From positions 1-64,000 of the forward strand of contig CASELH010000021.1 in assembly GCA_949288715.1 (NCBI GenBank): a DNA stretch of 64,000 nt, in the 5' to 3' direction. The notes beneath the pieces were generated by a model. It ran no database searches. It was not told the DNA's origin and worked only from the letters and a program-made list of their open reading frames with translations. Shown piece after piece: positions 43,980-53,680 of the stretch; within the stretch, counting starts at the first letter, position 1, and every line of letters starts with the position of its first letter. The translations under genes and the position numbers were made by a program. The DNA comes from an uncultured Bacteroides sp. GTDB taxonomy: Bacteria > Bacteroidota > Bacteroidia > Bacteroidales > Bacteroidaceae.

Positions 43980-45368
43980 ATGAATTCACTTAACAAATGT
44001 TTGACGATGCTTGCCCTCGCGGCTGCATTTAGCTCCTGCAGTAATAAACCGGCAGAAGTAAAAGTAGAAAATCCTATTGTTACGACAAATAATGGGAAAG
44101 TACAAGGAGTATTAGTAGACAATAACCAAACCGTGGTGTTTAGAGGAATTCCTTATGCCGCACCACCTGTAGGTGATTTGCGTTGGAAGAAACCGCAACC
44201 GATGACCAATTGGGATACTATCCGCGTGTGCGACACCTTTGGGCCGGCATCTATGCAAGAACCTCATTCTGATCCGAATTCTTTTTATACCAAAGAATTC
44301 TATTGGGAGGGTGACCCGGAATTTAGTGAAAATAGTCTCTATCTGAACGTGTGGACTCCTGTCAAGGCTGCCGCTCACCCTGAAAAGAAACTTCCGGTGG
44401 CTGTCTGGATACACGGTGGAGCTTACGTCAGTGGGTGGGGACACGAGGTCACCATGGATGGTGAAGCTTGGGCCCAACGTGATGTTATCTTAGTAACCAT
44501 CAACTATCGCTTAGGTGTGTTTGGCTTTCTATGCCATCCGTTGCTTGCCGAGGAAGGCAATGGAGAATGTGGCAACTACGGCACGTGGGATCAGGCTGCT
44601 GCCCTGCAATGGGTGAAAAATAATATTGCCAACTTTGGCGGAGACCCTAGTAATATCATGGTATTTGGGCAAAGTGCCGGTGCAGGCAGTGTGAAAAATA
44701 TGGTGGCCTCGCCTGTGACCAGGGGGTTACTCTCTAAAGCCATTATACAGAGTGGTGGCGGATTAGGCAGAGACATGCGCAGGGGACCCAAACAAAATAA
44801 TATGGATTTTGGTAAAGAGCTGATGGATATGGCCGGTTGCACCACCTTGGCACAGATGCGTGCCTTGTCGGCACAGGAACTGCAAAATGTGGTAGGACGC
44901 TATATTAAGGAAAAGAAGCGTTATCCCGTGCTGTCTCCTGTCAGCGGAGACCAATTGCTTCCGAAGGGTTTTGACCAAGCTACGTTAGACGGTGAGATAG
45001 CCGACATACCCTACATGATTGGCTGGAACAAAAATGACATGGGAGATATGGGTGAATCCATTGCCCTTTTTGCCGAGACCCGCGAGAAACAGAGCAAGCA
45101 GCCTACGTATGTCTACCACTTTACGCGTCAACTACCCGGCGATGATTCCGGCGCTTTCCATTCCGCAGAACTGTGGTATATGTTTGGCACGCTGGATAAC
45201 TCGTGGCGTCCCTTTACCGAAGCCGACCACGTGCTGAGCAACGAGATGGTAGATGCCTGGACTAACTTCGCCAAGTATGGTAATCCAAATGGTAATGCGG
45301 GCAACGATGCCTGGAAACCGTTTACCGTTGAGAATAAGGAAGTCCATGAGTTTGATATCAAGGAATGA
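43980..45368 (+). CDS. Carboxylesterase type B lipoprotein
   Basis: A 462-residue serine hydrolase that would cleave ester groups on a glycan or aromatic conjugate. The lipobox-like FSSC places Cys20 as the anchor. The oxyanion motif is WIHGGAYVSGW, the nucleophile elbow GQSAGAGS, and SENSLYLNVWTP is a family mark. The catalytic His is likely in GAFHSAELWYMFG. At 462 residues it is shorter than many type B enzymes (500-550). It is the first of five + strand genes divergent from the PUL regulator. Confidence 0.9.
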   Translation: MNSLNKCLTMLALAAAFSSCSNKPAEVKVENPIVTTNNGKVQGVLVDNNQTVVFRGIPYAAPPVGDLRWKKPQPMTNWDTIRVCDTFGPASMQEPHSDPNSFYTKEFYWEGDPEFSENSLYLNVWTPVKAAAHPEKKLPVAVWIHGGAYVSGWGHEVTMDGEAWAQRDVILVTINYRLGVFGFLCHPLLAEEGNGECGNYGTWDQAAALQWVKNNIANFGGDPSNIMVFGQSAGAGSVKNMVASPVTRGLLSKAIIQSGGGLGRDMRRGPKQNNMDFGKELMDMAGCTTLAQMRALSAQELQNVVGRYIKEKKRYPVLSPVSGDQLLPKGFDQATLDGEIADIPYMIGWNKNDMGDMGESIALFAETREKQSKQPTYVYHFTRQLPGDDSGAFHSAELWYMFGTLDNSWRPFTEADHVLSNEMVDAWTNFAKYGNPNGNAGNDAWKPFTVENKEVHEFDIKE

Positions 45369-45416
45369 ATGGCATACCATCCGCAATGCATGTTTTAACT
45401 AAAAATTTGTGCTTAT

Positions 45417-47114
45417 ATGTATATGTTTTTTATCCGTTTCGCCGCTTTATTGGCTGGAATAAGTTTCTTTGTCTCCACCCTGTTGGCTCAAAATGTGACG
45501 CTTGACAGGTCAGAAAAACGTACAATTTTGAGGATTGACGGACAACCTTTCTTCATGTGTGCAGGCGAACTGCACAACTCTACTTGTTCAGACATAGACT
45601 ATCTGAACAGCAAGTGGGACAATCTGAAGGGAATGAATCTCAATACCGTCATTGCCACCGCTTCCTGGGAATTGGTGGAGCCGGAAGAAGGACGGTTTGA
45701 TTTTTCACACGTGGACGCCATTATCCGGGGAGCCGAACAGCACGGCATGAAAGTGGCACTGATATGGTTTGCTACTTTCAAGAATCCTTTCATGACGTAT
45801 GCGCCAACTTGGGTAAAGGCGGACAACAAGCGTTTCCCTCATGCCATGTCACCCGATGGGCAGATCTTGGAACTTCCATCGCTTTATGATGACAACATCA
45901 TAAAAGCAGACAAAAAAGCCTATCTGGCCTTGTTGAGCCACATCAAGGAGGTTGACGCCAAGGGCACCGTCATAGCCATACAGATAGGCAACGAACCGGG
46001 CTTGAACAGTCCGACGCGCGACTGTTCGGCTCCGGCCAACCGCGCATGGGAAGCCGACGTGCCGACGTGTATCATCGATTACCTTGCGAAACACCGCAAA
46101 ACACTCCAACCGGACATCAAGGCCGCATGGGAAAACAACGGTTGCAAAAAGCAGGGAAACTGGGAGGAAGTGTTTGGGAAAAGCCTTACAGCCGATGATG
46201 GAACGGACCCCATTCTCTATCTGACGGAACACCTGTTTACGGCATACGGCAGCGCGCGGTATCTTGAAGCCCTGTCTTCCGCCGGAAAAGAGGTGCTCGA
46301 CCTGCCTACTTTCACCAACGCCACTGGAACCGTCAATGCCCGTGGCCGGAGTATGGGAAACGGTTGCTCTGTGCCCGAATTCTTCGATATCTACATGGCA
46401 GTAGCCCCTTCGCTTGACATACTGACTCCCAACTCCTATGGGCAGAATTTCGACGAAATATGCGAAGCGTTTTCCTACAATTCTAATCCGTTGTTAATTC
46501 CGGAATGTACCATGTCTGCTGTGCGCCCGTTTTATTTGTTGGGGGAGTGGAATGGCCTGGGTTATTCGCCTTTCGGAATCGACGACTACCATGTCGAAAC
46601 GCCTGCGGGAAAAATGCTGGCCGATGCCTACGCCTTGTTGGATAACATGGAAAGCATGGTGTCTGCAAACCTCAATTCCGAGCGTATGCGGGGCATTTTT
46701 ATCCATACTGGGAAGCCTGTACAAGAGATAGAGATGGGGGACTACATCATTACCTTTAACCATAAGCCGACCAACGAAATCGGTGAGAAGATGATGAGGA
46801 TTTTGAGTGGAGAAAAAGCCAACGAAGAGTTTTTGAAGCACAAAAGACAAATGCATCCCTTTGAAGCTGCAGCCTTAATCATCCAGACTGGAAAGGACGA
46901 ATTCTACATAGCTGGCGGAGGAGGAATCAATGCCACATTCCGCCTGAAGGAGAACAAAGCCGGACGTTTCTGCGATTTTGACTACATCTACGAAGGTACA
47001 GTGAACGAAGACGGGAAGTTCGTCAAAAGACGTCTTTTGAACGGTGATGAGCAGGCCGCCTTTATTCGCGATAAGCAGATAGGAATTGTCAAGGTTAAGC
47101 TTTATCATTTTTAA
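45417..47114 (+). CDS. GH35-like beta-galactosidase with DUF5597 domain
   Basis: A 565-residue secreted clan GH-A glycosidase. A signal peptide ends near LLAQNVT. The catalytic barrel shows the acid/base Glu at about residue 193 (IQIGNEPG) and the likely nucleophile at about 363 (IPECTMS). CAGELHNSTCSDIDYLNSKW matches the GH35/DUF5597 group. The last 130 residues form the C-terminal DUF5597 beta domain. Beta-galactosidase is the usual activity in this group, but specificity here is not proven. It is 48 bp after the esterase gene and followed by a hairpin terminator. Confidence 0.85.
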   Translation: MYMFFIRFAALLAGISFFVSTLLAQNVTLDRSEKRTILRIDGQPFFMCAGELHNSTCSDIDYLNSKWDNLKGMNLNTVIATASWELVEPEEGRFDFSHVDAIIRGAEQHGMKVALIWFATFKNPFMTYAPTWVKADNKRFPHAMSPDGQILELPSLYDDNIIKADKKAYLALLSHIKEVDAKGTVIAIQIGNEPGLNSPTRDCSAPANRAWEADVPTCIIDYLAKHRKTLQPDIKAAWENNGCKKQGNWEEVFGKSLTADDGTDPILYLTEHLFTAYGSARYLEALSSAGKEVLDLPTFTNATGTVNARGRSMGNGCSVPEFFDIYMAVAPSLDILTPNSYGQNFDEICEAFSYNSNPLLIPECTMSAVRPFYLLGEWNGLGYSPFGIDDYHVETPAGKMLADAYALLDNMESMVSANLNSERMRGIFIHTGKPVQEIEMGDYIITFNHKPTNEIGEKMMRILSGEKANEEFLKHKRQMHPFEAAALIIQTGKDEFYIAGGGGINATFRLKENKAGRFCDFDYIYEGTVNEDGKFVKRRLLNGDEQAAFIRDKQIGIVKVKLYHF

Positions 47115-47129
47115 AAACTAACCCATAGA

Positions 47130-47167
47130 GGGTATGTATTCGTTTATAGAATACATGCCCCCTTTTC
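47130..47167 (+). terminator. Hairpin terminator or attenuator between the GH35-like and DUF1593 genes
   Basis: GGGTATGTATTC (47130-47141) pairs with GAATACATGCCC (47149-47160), 12 bp with one G-T pair around a 7-nt loop, and is followed by CCTTTTC. It lies only 22 bp before the next start, so it may lower but not abolish expression of the last three genes. Confidence 0.6.
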
Positions 47168-47189
47168 AATGTATTCAAGTGAAAATGGC

Positions 47190-48701
47190 ATGAAAAAAAT
47201 CTTATTTTCCGCTCTGTTATGGAGCTGTAATCTGTGGGCTCTGTCTGCCCACGCAGGGGGAGATGTCCCTATTCAGCCTGGTGTGATGGAAAGCCCCCGG
47301 CAACGGGTCATCATATTGACTGACGTGGAGAATGAACCTGACGATACACAGTCACTTATACGTTTGTTGCTATACTCCAACAACTTGGATATAAAAGGCA
47401 TTATCGCCACCACCTCTACTCACATGCGAAACAGGGTGGCACCGGAAACCATCTACCGGCTGATAGAAGCTTACAGCAAGGTACACGCCAATCTGCTGAA
47501 GCATGATGCCGGCTATCCGTCGCCTGAGTATCTGAAATCGGTAGTAAAAAACGGATTGCCCCGCTATGGCATGAACGGCGTAGGCAAAGGCAAGGACTCG
47601 GAAGGCTCGGAATGGATTATCCGCGAACTGAGACAACCGGACGAACGCCCGCTTTGGATTACCGCTTGGGGCGGCACCAATGTATTGGCGCAAGCCTTGT
47701 ACAAGATGCGGGAAACCATGCCTCGCCAGGAAGCTGACCGTCTCATCGGGAAGCTGAGGGTCTACGCTATATCTGACCAAGACGACACGGGTTGCCGCAT
47801 AAGGGAAGATTTCCCCAGTCTATTTTACATCGTCAGTACCGGTCCTTACGGAGATGCCACTTGGATAGGCATGTCCTCACGTGACTCGCTGGCCAACAAC
47901 GAAGTGGTGAGCGACCGCTGGTTGGCGGAGAACATCCAACAAGGGCATGGTCCGTTAGGAGCCTGCTACCCCGATGTAGCTTACAGCATGGAGGGGGATA
48001 CACCTTCTTTCTTAGGATTAGTGCAGAATGGATTGAACAATATGGAGCACCCTAACTGGGGCGGCTGGGGCGGCAGGTATGAATACTACCTGCCGGAGTA
48101 TGATAATAAGAAACAAGGTACCGGGGGAGTTCCTTATGAACCGGAAAAGCATCCTATCTGGAGCCATGCAAAAGATACTTGGATTCAATATTTTTCGGGT
48201 GGAGGAGAAAAACCTGCTTTCGGGAAAAAGCCTGAAGTCGTGGAATCACAACGCGTCTCTTTATGGAGATGGCGGGAAGAATATCAAAATGATTTTGCTG
48301 CCCGCATGGACTGGTGCATAAAACCTTACGAGGAGGCTAACCATGCCCCGGTACCCGTGGTAAAGATGTACACCCGGGTGCCCGACCGGGCAGATGACAC
48401 GCCACAGCCGGAACTGATACCATACTTCACGGTAAAAAGCGGACAGCTATTCACGCTTGATGCAACCGGCACGACTGACCCGGATGGCGACAATCTAAGC
48501 TACTTCTGGTTCAACTATCCAGAGGCAGGAACTTACCCCACATTCATCCCGGTAAGTGATAATCCCATCATACAGCATGTTAAGTACCAGGCTCCGCAAG
48601 TCAAGGAAGAAACCTTCCTGCATTTCATCTTGAAAGTTTCAGATAAAGGAACACCCCGGCTGACCGCATACAGTCGTGTCATTGTGCGCGTGATTCCTTG
48701 A
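47190..48701 (+). CDS. DUF1593 (Sde182-like, nucleoside-hydrolase fold) protein
   Basis: A 503-residue secreted protein with a signal peptide ending near SAHAGGD. The N-terminal 330 residues match DUF1593, whose fold resembles inosine-uridine nucleoside hydrolases (VIILTDVENEPDDTQSL in place of DTDxxxDD). The C-terminal 130 residues look like an Ig/PKD-type domain (LFTLDATGTTDPDGDNLSYFW). Family members are annotated as cellulose-binding protein, with unclear catalysis. I chose the start at 47190 because it opens MKKILFSALLW. Confidence 0.85.
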   Translation: MKKILFSALLWSCNLWALSAHAGGDVPIQPGVMESPRQRVIILTDVENEPDDTQSLIRLLLYSNNLDIKGIIATTSTHMRNRVAPETIYRLIEAYSKVHANLLKHDAGYPSPEYLKSVVKNGLPRYGMNGVGKGKDSEGSEWIIRELRQPDERPLWITAWGGTNVLAQALYKMRETMPRQEADRLIGKLRVYAISDQDDTGCRIREDFPSLFYIVSTGPYGDATWIGMSSRDSLANNEVVSDRWLAENIQQGHGPLGACYPDVAYSMEGDTPSFLGLVQNGLNNMEHPNWGGWGGRYEYYLPEYDNKKQGTGGVPYEPEKHPIWSHAKDTWIQYFSGGGEKPAFGKKPEVVESQRVSLWRWREEYQNDFAARMDWCIKPYEEANHAPVPVVKMYTRVPDRADDTPQPELIPYFTVKSGQLFTLDATGTTDPDGDNLSYFWFNYPEAGTYPTFIPVSDNPIIQHVKYQAPQVKEETFLHFILKVSDKGTPRLTAYSRVIVRVIP

Positions 48702-48744
48702 AATATGTCTATTTTTATAAAAAAAGTAAATCCTGTTTTTATTT

Positions 48745-49803
48745 ATGGAAAAGAAGATTCTGTTTTTAGCTTTGGCCTTCACTACACTTGTCGGAGGCCA
48801 GTTGTGCCAAGCACAAACCATTAAATCGCAAATCGTAGAAAATGGAGGTACAGGTGCTTACAAAGCAGAGGTCGTTGCCGATTCAACTTGTCCTCGCTTC
48901 ACCATCTATCGTCCGCAAGACCTGAAAGCAGCTGTCCAGGCCGAGGGCAAGCTGCCAGTCATCCTCTATGCCAACGGCGGATGTGCTAACAATAACGTGG
49001 AGATGCGCTACCTTTTAAGTGAAGTAGCTTCTCATGGTTATGTGGCAATTGCTATTGGTCCGTATGACGAGGACAACGTGATGGCAAAATGGAGCGAGGT
49101 GCTGACTTTCATGTATCCGGAAAGTAAAGGTGCTCAAGTGACACTTGCCGACGGGGAGCAAATCAAAGCGCCTAGCGAGACCGAAAAGAAGGCTATAGAA
49201 GAACACTTCCGCAAACAAATGGAAAAGGAACGGAAAAGTGCCGGTGAAAAGAAAAAGGCTCCTGTGCCTCAACCTACCTATCCGCGCATGTTGTTGGAAG
49301 CACTTGACTGGCTGACCGATCAAAATGCCAACCCCGCTTCTGAGTATTACCATACACTTAACCTTGATGAAGTAGCAGCCATGGGGCAATCGTGTGGTGG
49401 TGCACAGGTACTTGCTATAGCTCACGACCCACGCATTACAACTTGTGTCATCTTGAATTCCGGCATAGGCGACATGACCATGCAAGGCGCAACCAAAGAA
49501 GCACTCAACAGTCTGCATACTCCTATGCTGTACCTCATTGGAGGTCCGGAAGACGTGGCATATCCCAATGCGCAAAAAGACTTTGAACGTATTAAAGACA
49601 TGCCTGTTGTCATGATCAATACGCTTGACGGGCATAGTGGCACTTATTACGAAAAGAGTGGTGGTTCATACGCCGTAGCTGTGCGGAAATGGCTGGATTG
49701 GCAACTGAAGGATAACGTGGGCCAATCGGCATTGTTCCTCGACCCGGAATATAGTAAAACAATGTTTCCCGACTGGACAGTTGTCCGTAAAAACTTCAAA
49801 TGA
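48745..49803 (+). CDS. Alpha/beta hydrolase (secreted)
   Basis: A 352-residue hydrolase with a signal peptide ending near LCQAQTI. The oxyanion region is YANGGCANNN, the nucleophile elbow GQSCGGAQ, an acidic residue lies in IGGPEDVAYPN, and the probable His is in TLDGHSGTYY. A charged helical insert sits at about residues 145-175. It resembles cutinase/PET-type or dienelactone-type hydrolases only loosely. It overlaps the next hydrolase gene by four bases (ATGA). Confidence 0.85.
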   Translation: MEKKILFLALAFTTLVGGQLCQAQTIKSQIVENGGTGAYKAEVVADSTCPRFTIYRPQDLKAAVQAEGKLPVILYANGGCANNNVEMRYLLSEVASHGYVAIAIGPYDEDNVMAKWSEVLTFMYPESKGAQVTLADGEQIKAPSETEKKAIEEHFRKQMEKERKSAGEKKKAPVPQPTYPRMLLEALDWLTDQNANPASEYYHTLNLDEVAAMGQSCGGAQVLAIAHDPRITTCVILNSGIGDMTMQGATKEALNSLHTPMLYLIGGPEDVAYPNAQKDFERIKDMPVVMINTLDGHSGTYYEKSGGSYAVAVRKWLDWQLKDNVGQSALFLDPEYSKTMFPDWTVVRKNFK

Positions 49804-50750
49804 TGGCTCTGATGAAGAAAAAGCAGTTGTTGCTGTGCATACTGCTATGCTATGGCTTGTTCTCAGAGGCTCAGACCTCCAATAGGCAGTTTGCATTGAC
49901 TTTGGACGGAAAAGAAACCACGTTGCTTCAAGCAGGCGATGAGGTGAAGTATGATGCTGAGGGGAATATCTCCATGATTACCGGCTCTGTTGTGCCTACC
50001 CTACAGGCCTATCTACCTGCGGTAGAGCAAAATACCTGCATCGGGGTCATCATTTGTGCCGGAGGCGCAATGCGGATGCATTCGTGGGGAAACGATGTAG
50101 AAAGCATGGCGCAATGGCTCAATGAGCGGGGAATCGCTGTTATCGGCCTCAAATACAGGCTGAATAATACCCCTTTCAAAATGGCTGCCCCCAAAGCGGA
50201 AGGCAAAAAGGAAACTCCCTCTGAAGGCATGCGGATGCTGCTGCCTATTACGAAATTTGGGCAACTGGCGAATGCTAATGCCAATCCTGATCCGTCGGGA
50301 CAACCGGATAAATATTGTAATCAAGCCATCGACGATGCTCTAAAAGCCATAAAACTTGTACGCTCCCACGCAAAAGAGTGGAGCTTAGATCCTCAGAAGA
50401 TCGGTTTTCTAGGCTATTCTGCCGGAGGAGGCGTAGCCATTGGGGCAACAGTCAGAGCTGCGGATACTGAAACCATGCCTTCATTTTTGGCCACCTGTTA
50501 TGGGCCTTCACTGATTGATGTAACAGTGCCCCGCAATGCTCCTCCATTATTTATAGCCACGCGTGTGGAACATCCCAATGTCGCCGCCGGTCTGCTTGCT
50601 TTATTCTTGAAATGGAAAGAGGCAGGTGCCAATGCCGAGATATATCTCTATGATGACGGGAAAATGGGCTTTGGCCCCGATGATCAAGGCACTACCTCTG
50701 GATTGTGGCGAATGAATTTCTTACGTTGGCTTCAGAATGTATGTCATTAG
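49800..50750 (+). CDS. BD-FAE-like alpha/beta hydrolase with altered triad
   Basis: A 316-residue secreted protein (signal peptide to about residue 24). It resembles the bacterial feruloyl/acetyl esterase group: ICAGGAMRMHSWGNDVESMAQ matches the oxyanion loop, ERGIAVIGLKYRL is typical, and GFLGYSAGG holds the nucleophile Ser. The segment that normally reads GHGFG is KMGFG, so the catalytic His appears replaced by Met. The usual Asp position reads VEHPNV. It may be inactive, non-catalytic or use another His. It closes the + strand PUL transcript. Confidence 0.8.
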   Translation: MMALMKKKQLLLCILLCYGLFSEAQTSNRQFALTLDGKETTLLQAGDEVKYDAEGNISMITGSVVPTLQAYLPAVEQNTCIGVIICAGGAMRMHSWGNDVESMAQWLNERGIAVIGLKYRLNNTPFKMAAPKAEGKKETPSEGMRMLLPITKFGQLANANANPDPSGQPDKYCNQAIDDALKAIKLVRSHAKEWSLDPQKIGFLGYSAGGGVAIGATVRAADTETMPSFLATCYGPSLIDVTVPRNAPPLFIATRVEHPNVAAGLLALFLKWKEAGANAEIYLYDDGKMGFGPDDQGTTSGLWRMNFLRWLQNVCH

Positions 50751-50774
50751 TAACTTGGCCAATAGATTGGGATA

Positions 50775-50812
50775 AAAAAACTCCCATAAGCTTCTTTCGA
50801 CTTATGGGAGGG
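50775..50812. terminator. Bidirectional terminator between the PUL and clpB
   Basis: CTCCCATAAG and CTTATGGGAG form a perfect 10-bp stem at 50781-50810 around a 10-nt loop. On the - strand a T run follows (the A run at 50774-50780), which fits clpB. On + the T run is weak. Confidence 0.85.
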
Positions 50813-50839
50813 TAAATGTTTTGTGTCAGGTATCTTTCG

Positions 50840-53399
50840 TCAGTTCCTGAATACCAGTCCGTCGCCCTTTGCGTCGGCATCGACGATGATGGGCTTGTTG
50901 CGGTCTACCTTCTGTGCCAGCAACTTCTTCGAGAGGTCGTTCAGCATGTAGTGCTGGATGGCACGCTTTACGGGACGTGCGCCAAACTCCGGGTCGTAGC
51001 CTGCACGTGCCAGGAAGTTTGTGGCGGCATCGGTCAGCTGCAGTTCCACGCCGTTCTCGTGCAGCATCTTCTGCACGTTGCTGATTTGCAGGTTCACAAT
51101 CTGCTTGATTTCCTTCTCCGTCAGCGGCAGGAACATGATGGTCTCGTCAATACGGTTCAGGAACTCCGGACGGATGGTCTTCTTCAGCATGTTCATCACC
51201 TCGCGCTTGGTCTCCTCTATGATTTGGGCTTTGTTTGCCCCGTTCAGCTTCTCCATCTGGCTTTGGATGTATTGGCTGCCCATGTTGGAGGTCATGATGA
51301 TGATGGTGTTCTTGAAGTTCACCGTGCGGCCCTTGTTATCGGTCAGGCGTCCGTCGTCCAATACCTGCAAGAGGATGTTGAACACGTCGGGGTGCGCCTT
51401 CTCAATCTCATCAAACAAGACTACCGAATACGGTTTCCGTCTTACGGCCTCGGTCAACTGACCACCCTCGTCGTAGCCCACGTATCCGGGAGGCGCTCCT
51501 ATCAGACGCGACACGGTATGCTTTTCCTGATACTCGCTCATGTCGATACGCGTCATCATCGACTCGTCGTCGAAGAGGAACTCCGCCAAAGCCTTAGCCA
51601 ACTCCGTCTTGCCGACACCCGTGGTGCCCAGGAAGAGGAACGAACCGATAGGCCGCTTGGGGTCTTGCAGTCCGGCACGGCTGCGGCGCACGGCATCGGC
51701 CACGGCCTCGATAGCCTCGTCTTGCCCGATGACCCGCTTGTGCAACTCATCCTCCAGATGAAGGAGTTTCTCGCGTTCGCTTTGCAGCATCTTGCTCACG
51801 GGGATGCCCGTCCAGCGCGATACCACGTCGGCAATGTCCTCGGCATCCACCTCTTCCTTGATCATGGCCTTGTCGCCCTGCATCTGGTGGAGCTTCTGCT
51901 GAGTCTCCTCGATTTCCTTGTTCAAGGCTTGGAGCTTTCCGTAGCGTATTTCGGCCACCTTGCCGTAGTCGCCTTCGCGTTCGGCCTTGTCGGCTTCAAA
52001 CTTCAGTTGTTCTATCTCTACCTTGTTTTGCTGGATTTTGTTCACCAGCGTTTTCTCGCTCTGCCATTTGGCCTTGTACGAACTCTCCTGCTCCTTCAGT
52101 TCGGAGAGTTCCTTGCCTATCTGTTCCAGCTTGGCGGTGTCATTCTCCCGCTTGATGGCCTCGCGCTCAATCTCCAATTGCTTGATCTTACGCGTGATTT
52201 CATCCAGTTCCTCGGGCACAGAGTCCACCTCCATGCGGAGCTTGGCGGCAGCCTCGTCCATCAGGTCGATGGCCTTGTCCGGCAGAAAACGGTCGGTGAT
52301 GTAACGGTTGCTCAACTCTACGGCGGCAATGATGGCATCGTCCTTGATGCGCACATGGTGATGGTTCTCATACCGTTCCTTCAATCCACGCAGAATGGAA
52401 ATGGTGCTTAGCGTGTCCGGCTCGTTCACCATGACTACCTGGAAACGCCGCTCCAAGGCCTTGTCCTTCTCGAAGTACTTCTGATACTCGTCCAGCGTCG
52501 TGGCGCCAATGCTCCGCAGTTCGCCGCGCGCCAAGGCAGGCTTCAGGATGTTGGCGGCATCCATGGCGCCCTCGCCCTTTCCGGCCCCCACCAGCGTGTG
52601 GATTTCGTCGATGAAGAGGATGATGTTGCCATCGGACTTCTTCACCTCGTTGATGACAGCCTTCAGACGTTCCTCAAACCATATCCAAGGAGTACACCTG
52701 CTTGTTCTTCAGATTCTCCGGCACGTCGCCGCGAAGGATTCGATGGGCCAGTCCCTCCACGATGGCCGTCTTACCCGTACCCGGCTCGCCTATCAGAATA
52801 GGGTTGTTCTTGGTACGGCGGCTCAGAATCTGGAGCACCCGGCGGATTTCCTCGTCACGGCCAATGACCGGGTCAAGCTTGCCGGTGCGGGCGGCTTCGT
52901 TCAGGTTGATGGCATACTTCTCCAACGCCTGGTACGTGTCCTCGCTCGACTGAGAGGTCACCTTGTCGCCCTTGCGCAGTTCCTCGATGGCCTTGCGCAG
53001 TTCGCTTTCCGTCATCCCTGCGTCTTTCAGTATGGAGGATGCCGTGCTCTTCACGTTCAAGATGGCCAGCAGGACGGGCTCGATGGAGACGAACTCATCG
53101 CCCATCTGCTTGGAGTAGTCCATGGCCTTCTGGAAGACTTCGTTCGACTCGCGGCTCAGGTAAGGCTCGGCGCCGGACACCTTGGGGAGCGAATCAATCT
53201 GACGGTCGAGCACCAGCGATACTTGCTGCTCGTTGATGCCCAGCTTTTGGAAGATAAAGCGGGTGATGTTCTCGCCTGCCTTCATCACTCCGGCCAGCAA
53301 GTGCACGGGTTCGATGGCCTGTTGCCCCTTGGTTTGCACCAGGTTCACGGCCTCTTGCACCGCCTCTTGCGCTTTGATGGTAAAGTCGTTGAAATTCAT
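50840..53399 (-). pseudogene. clpB: ClpB disaggregase, interrupted in the first AAA+ domain
   Basis: An ATP-driven chaperone that rescues aggregated proteins with DnaK. The N domain, first P-loop (GEPGTGKTA), coiled-coil middle domain and second AAA+ domain ([38 protein letters not shown]) are all readable. The frame breaks at about 52673: one frame ends ...[13 protein letters not shown], and the next opens after [12 protein letters not shown]. The family normally reads [20 protein letters not shown] across this point, so about 35 nt are missing. Restoring them gives 864 residues, the usual length. The missing part includes pore loop 1 (KYRGE), which grips substrate. Truly interrupted gene or assembly error are both possible. 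Confidence 0.9.
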
Positions 53400-53446
53400 A
53401 TTGTTTTCTCCTTTCTTGTTTACGAATTAATGTCGGAAAGGAGAAC

Positions 53447-53518
53447 GCAAAATGTCTGCCAGTAAGCGGGTGGAGACAAAATGTCTGATTTTTAGGTGCG
53501 TGCATATGACAAAATGTC
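53447..53518 (-). promoter_or_regulatory. Three CAAAATGTC sites upstream of clpB
   Basis: GCAAAATGTC (53447-), AGACAAAATGTCT (53474-53486, a dyad with 5-bp arms) and GACAAAATGTC (53508-53518) are spaced 28 and 33 nt apart, 50-120 bp upstream of the clpB start. No other copies were noticed nearby. They look like a repeated operator for a heat-shock-type regulator; that is an inference. Confidence 0.5.
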
Positions 53519-53595
53519 CTGCTGCCTATTCGGCCTATTCCATAAATATTTGCTACAAAAGCAGAAAAAAGCGGAGAAGAAGTGCAATAAAATCT

Positions 53596-53603
53596 TACCT
53601 TTG
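53596..53603 (+). promoter_or_regulatory. -7 element of the unknown gene at 53681
   Basis: TACCTTTG matches the Bacteroidetes -7 motif. It predicts a start near 53610, so either ATG at 53636 or 53681 could be used. Confidence 0.55.
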
Positions 53604-53680
53604 CCGTTCATTAGCATGTCCTTCCTTCCTGTAAGATGCAGGTAGTGGCGGGGAATGCGTGTTTTTTAATTGTCATTTCA

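Noticed and set aside
50816..52411. A 531-residue + strand reading frame opposite clpB
   Set aside because: An antisense shadow of the coiled coil and second AAA+ domain of ClpB; Leu/His-rich without motifs.
52640..52700. Programmed frameshifting in clpB
   Set aside because: The break lacks about 35 nt compared with the family and has no slippery run, so deletion or an assembly fault is more likely than recoding.
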